From contig NZ_JAFCJE010000002.1 in assembly GCF_018131185.1 (NCBI RefSeq), positions 372,001 through 436,000 on the forward strand: a stretch of 64,000 nucleotides of DNA, given 5' to 3'. The notes under the pieces are model-generated. The model was not told where the DNA came from and did no database searches. It was given only the letters and a program-made list of their open reading frames with translations. The stretch comes from Bradyrhizobium diazoefficiens (GTDB lineage: Bacteria; Pseudomonadota; Alphaproteobacteria; Rhizobiales; Xanthobacteraceae). Below, piece after piece: positions 62,613-64,000 of this stretch. The first letter of the stretch is position 1; the number at the start of each line of letters is the position of its first letter. The translations under genes and the position numbers were made by a program.

Positions 62613-63691
62613 ACGCACCGACGGGGCTCGATTTCGCAGCTATTCCGGAGCGCATCCAGTCCGAGGTGCAGCGTGCGATTCAGCGCAGCATCAAGGGCGT
62701 CGAATATTTCTCGACCTCGGGCCCTTCGCTCGGCTCGACGCCGAAAGACGTGCTGCATTCGCGCGGCACCATGAGCCTCTACCACTACCGGCCGATGTCG
62801 GACGAAATCTACCGCGTGCCGGTGCTGATCGTGATGGCCACCACCAACCGCGGCTACATTCTCGATCTCGTCCCTGGGCAGAGCTTCATCGAATTCCTGC
62901 TCAAGCGCGGCTACGACGTCTACATGCTCGACTGGAGCGCGCCGCGGCCGGAGGAAAAGAGCCTGCGGATGGAGGACTACGTTCTCGACTTCATTCCGGA
63001 TTGCGTCCGCCGGGTGCAGCAGGATTCCGGCGAGCAGGACGTTTCCGTCATCGGCTATTGTTTCGGCGGCGTGCTGTCGCTGCTGTACGGCTCGATCCAC
63101 AAGGACGGGCCGATGAAGAATTTGATCTGCTTCACCACGCCGATCGACTTCCGCGAAATGAAACTGTTCTCGAATTTTTCCGACCGCCGCTATTTCGACG
63201 TCGACCGTCTCGTCGACAGCATCGGCAATGTGCCGCCTGAGATGATCCTGTCCTCGTTCGAGATGCTGCGCCCGGCCTCGCGCACGGTGAGCCAGATCCA
63301 GCTCTGGGAAAACATCTGGAACGACGAGTTCGTCAAATCGTACCGCATGTTCGACCGCTGGGCGACTGACACGCTGCCGCTGGCCGGCGAGTATTTCCGC
63401 ACCATCACCAAGGACCTGATGTGGGACAACAAGCTGTTCAACGACACCATGTCGGTCGGCGGCCGCGCGGCGAAGCTCGAAGACATCCAGGTGCCGATCC
63501 TGCACGCGGTCGCCGAGCACGATCACATCGTGCCTTATGAGGCCGCAAAGCACCTGATTGCGAAGATCGGATCTGCGGACAAGGAAGAGGTGATGCTGAA
63601 AGGCGGTCACGTCTCGCTCGTCGCGGGCGCCAACGCGGTGAAGCGGCTATGGCCAAAACTGGATTCCTGGCTGGGAAAGAGATCGACATGA
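62609..63691 (+). CDS. phaC: Class III poly(R)-hydroxyalkanoate synthase, catalytic subunit
   Basis: This 360-residue synthase matches the class III catalytic chain in length. The lipase-like box GYCFGG contains nucleophile Cys151, with Asp304 (AEHDHIVPYE) and His333 (KGGHVSLVAG) completing the triad at positions almost equal to those of the Allochromatium enzyme. The N-terminus lacks the long extension of class I enzymes. It polymerises (R)-3-hydroxyacyl-CoA to storage polyester. The ATG overlaps the PhaE-like stop. Two-subunit synthases usually prefer short-chain monomers. Confidence 0.92.
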   Translation: MNAPTGLDFAAIPERIQSEVQRAIQRSIKGVEYFSTSGPSLGSTPKDVLHSRGTMSLYHYRPMSDEIYRVPVLIVMATTNRGYILDLVPGQSFIEFLLKRGYDVYMLDWSAPRPEEKSLRMEDYVLDFIPDCVRRVQQDSGEQDVSVIGYCFGGVLSLLYGSIHKDGPMKNLICFTTPIDFREMKLFSNFSDRRYFDVDRLVDSIGNVPPEMILSSFEMLRPASRTVSQIQLWENIWNDEFVKSYRMFDRWATDTLPLAGEYFRTITKDLMWDNKLFNDTMSVGGRAAKLEDIQVPILHAVAEHDHIVPYEAAKHLIAKIGSADKEEVMLKGGHVSLVAGANAVKRLWPKLDSWLGKRST

Positions 63692-64000
63692 GCGAACAGC
63701 GTTCCTATCCGCGTCACGTCGGAACCGACGCGGGCGATATCGAGATTCGCCTGATGGCGCCCGCGGATGAGGCCGCGGTGCTCGCGTTCGGCAAGGGCCT
63801 GCCGACCCACGATTTGTTGTTTCTGCCGCGCAACATCAGCGAGCCGAAGGTGCTGTCGGCCTGGGTCAAGGAGATCGAGCGCGGCGCGATCACGAGCCTG
63901 CTTGCGGTCAGGGACGGCAAGGTTGTCGGCTGCGGCACCCTGGTGCGCGATCCTCACTCCTGGTCGCCCCATGTCGGCGAGATCCGCATGGTGGTCTCGC
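63688..64000 (+). CDS. GNAT family N-acetyltransferase, truncated by the window end
   Basis: The ATG overlaps the phaC stop (ATGA) and the frame stays open to the last base, giving 104 residues of the N-terminal part. The sequence DIEIRLMAPADEAAVLAFGKGLPTHDLLFL followed by LLAVRDGKVVGCGTLV and GEIRMVVS is a GNAT beginning, with the acetyl-CoA-binding region still to come. The acceptor is unknown. Its coupling to phaC suggests co-expression, though not necessarily a linked function. Confidence 0.82.
   Translation, partial: MSEQRSYPRHVGTDAGDIEIRLMAPADEAAVLAFGKGLPTHDLLFLPRNISEPKVLSAWVKEIERGAITSLLAVRDGKVVGCGTLVRDPHSWSPHVGEIRMVVS

Overview
The window is a GC-rich chromosomal segment of an alphaproteobacterium, most probably Bradyrhizobium or a close relative. 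The basis is the codon use, many small catabolic operons, several ABC importers, a P450-reductase fusion, a class III-type PHA synthase, and dispersed palindromic intergenic repeats of the kind common in Bradyrhizobium genomes. I see no rRNA, tRNA, CRISPR array, prophage or insertion sequence. Nearly all of the sequence is explained by about 56 genes. The many long antisense reading frames are GC-driven shadows.

Positions 1-8140 look like sugar-acid metabolism. An aldehyde dehydrogenase is followed by a divergent pair (SMP-30 lactonase and uronate dehydrogenase), a small secreted protein, an outer-membrane barrel protein, an 840-bp stretch without a convincing gene, and an IlvD/Edd-type dehydratase. 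Positions 8203-14859 hold a histidine phosphatase coupled to an enoyl-CoA hydratase/isomerase, a ferredoxin-reductase-type flavoprotein preceded by a 13-codon upstream reading frame, two PfkB sugar kinases, a two-domain VOC protein and a TetR regulator.

Positions 15086-22545 form one long co-directional locus: a NitT/TauT-type ABC importer (permease, binding protein, ATPase) followed by an enolase-superfamily-like enzyme, a Gfo/Idh/MocA dehydrogenase, a DUF993 aldolase-like protein and a TIM-barrel isomerase, several joined by stop-start overlaps. This looks like a complete uptake and catabolic pathway for an unidentified compound and is the best candidate here for an undescribed system. It is followed by a large Spy/CpxP-like protein with internal duplications, ornithine aminotransferase, and a P450 divergent from a two-subunit ThDP decarboxylase.

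Positions 28649-33713 are a TetR-controlled RND efflux operon. Positions 33870-38307 hold a signalling operon: sensor kinase, response regulator, receiver-adenylate cyclase fusion and an uncharacterised protein. Positions 38357-52429, all on the minus strand, form a peptide-scavenging island: two complete five-gene oligopeptide ABC importers flank a gamma-glutamyltransferase homologue and a DUF1028 protein.

Positions 52734-64000 concern lipids, oxidation and storage: a DUF6489 protein, an alpha/beta hydrolase, a WS/DGAT acyltransferase, an epoxide-hydrolase-like enzyme, a self-sufficient CYP102-type P450, a spermidine-synthase-fold protein, an NTF2-like secreted protein, another hydrolase, a short PhaE-like protein with a PhaC synthase, and the start of a GNAT acetyltransferase cut by the window end.
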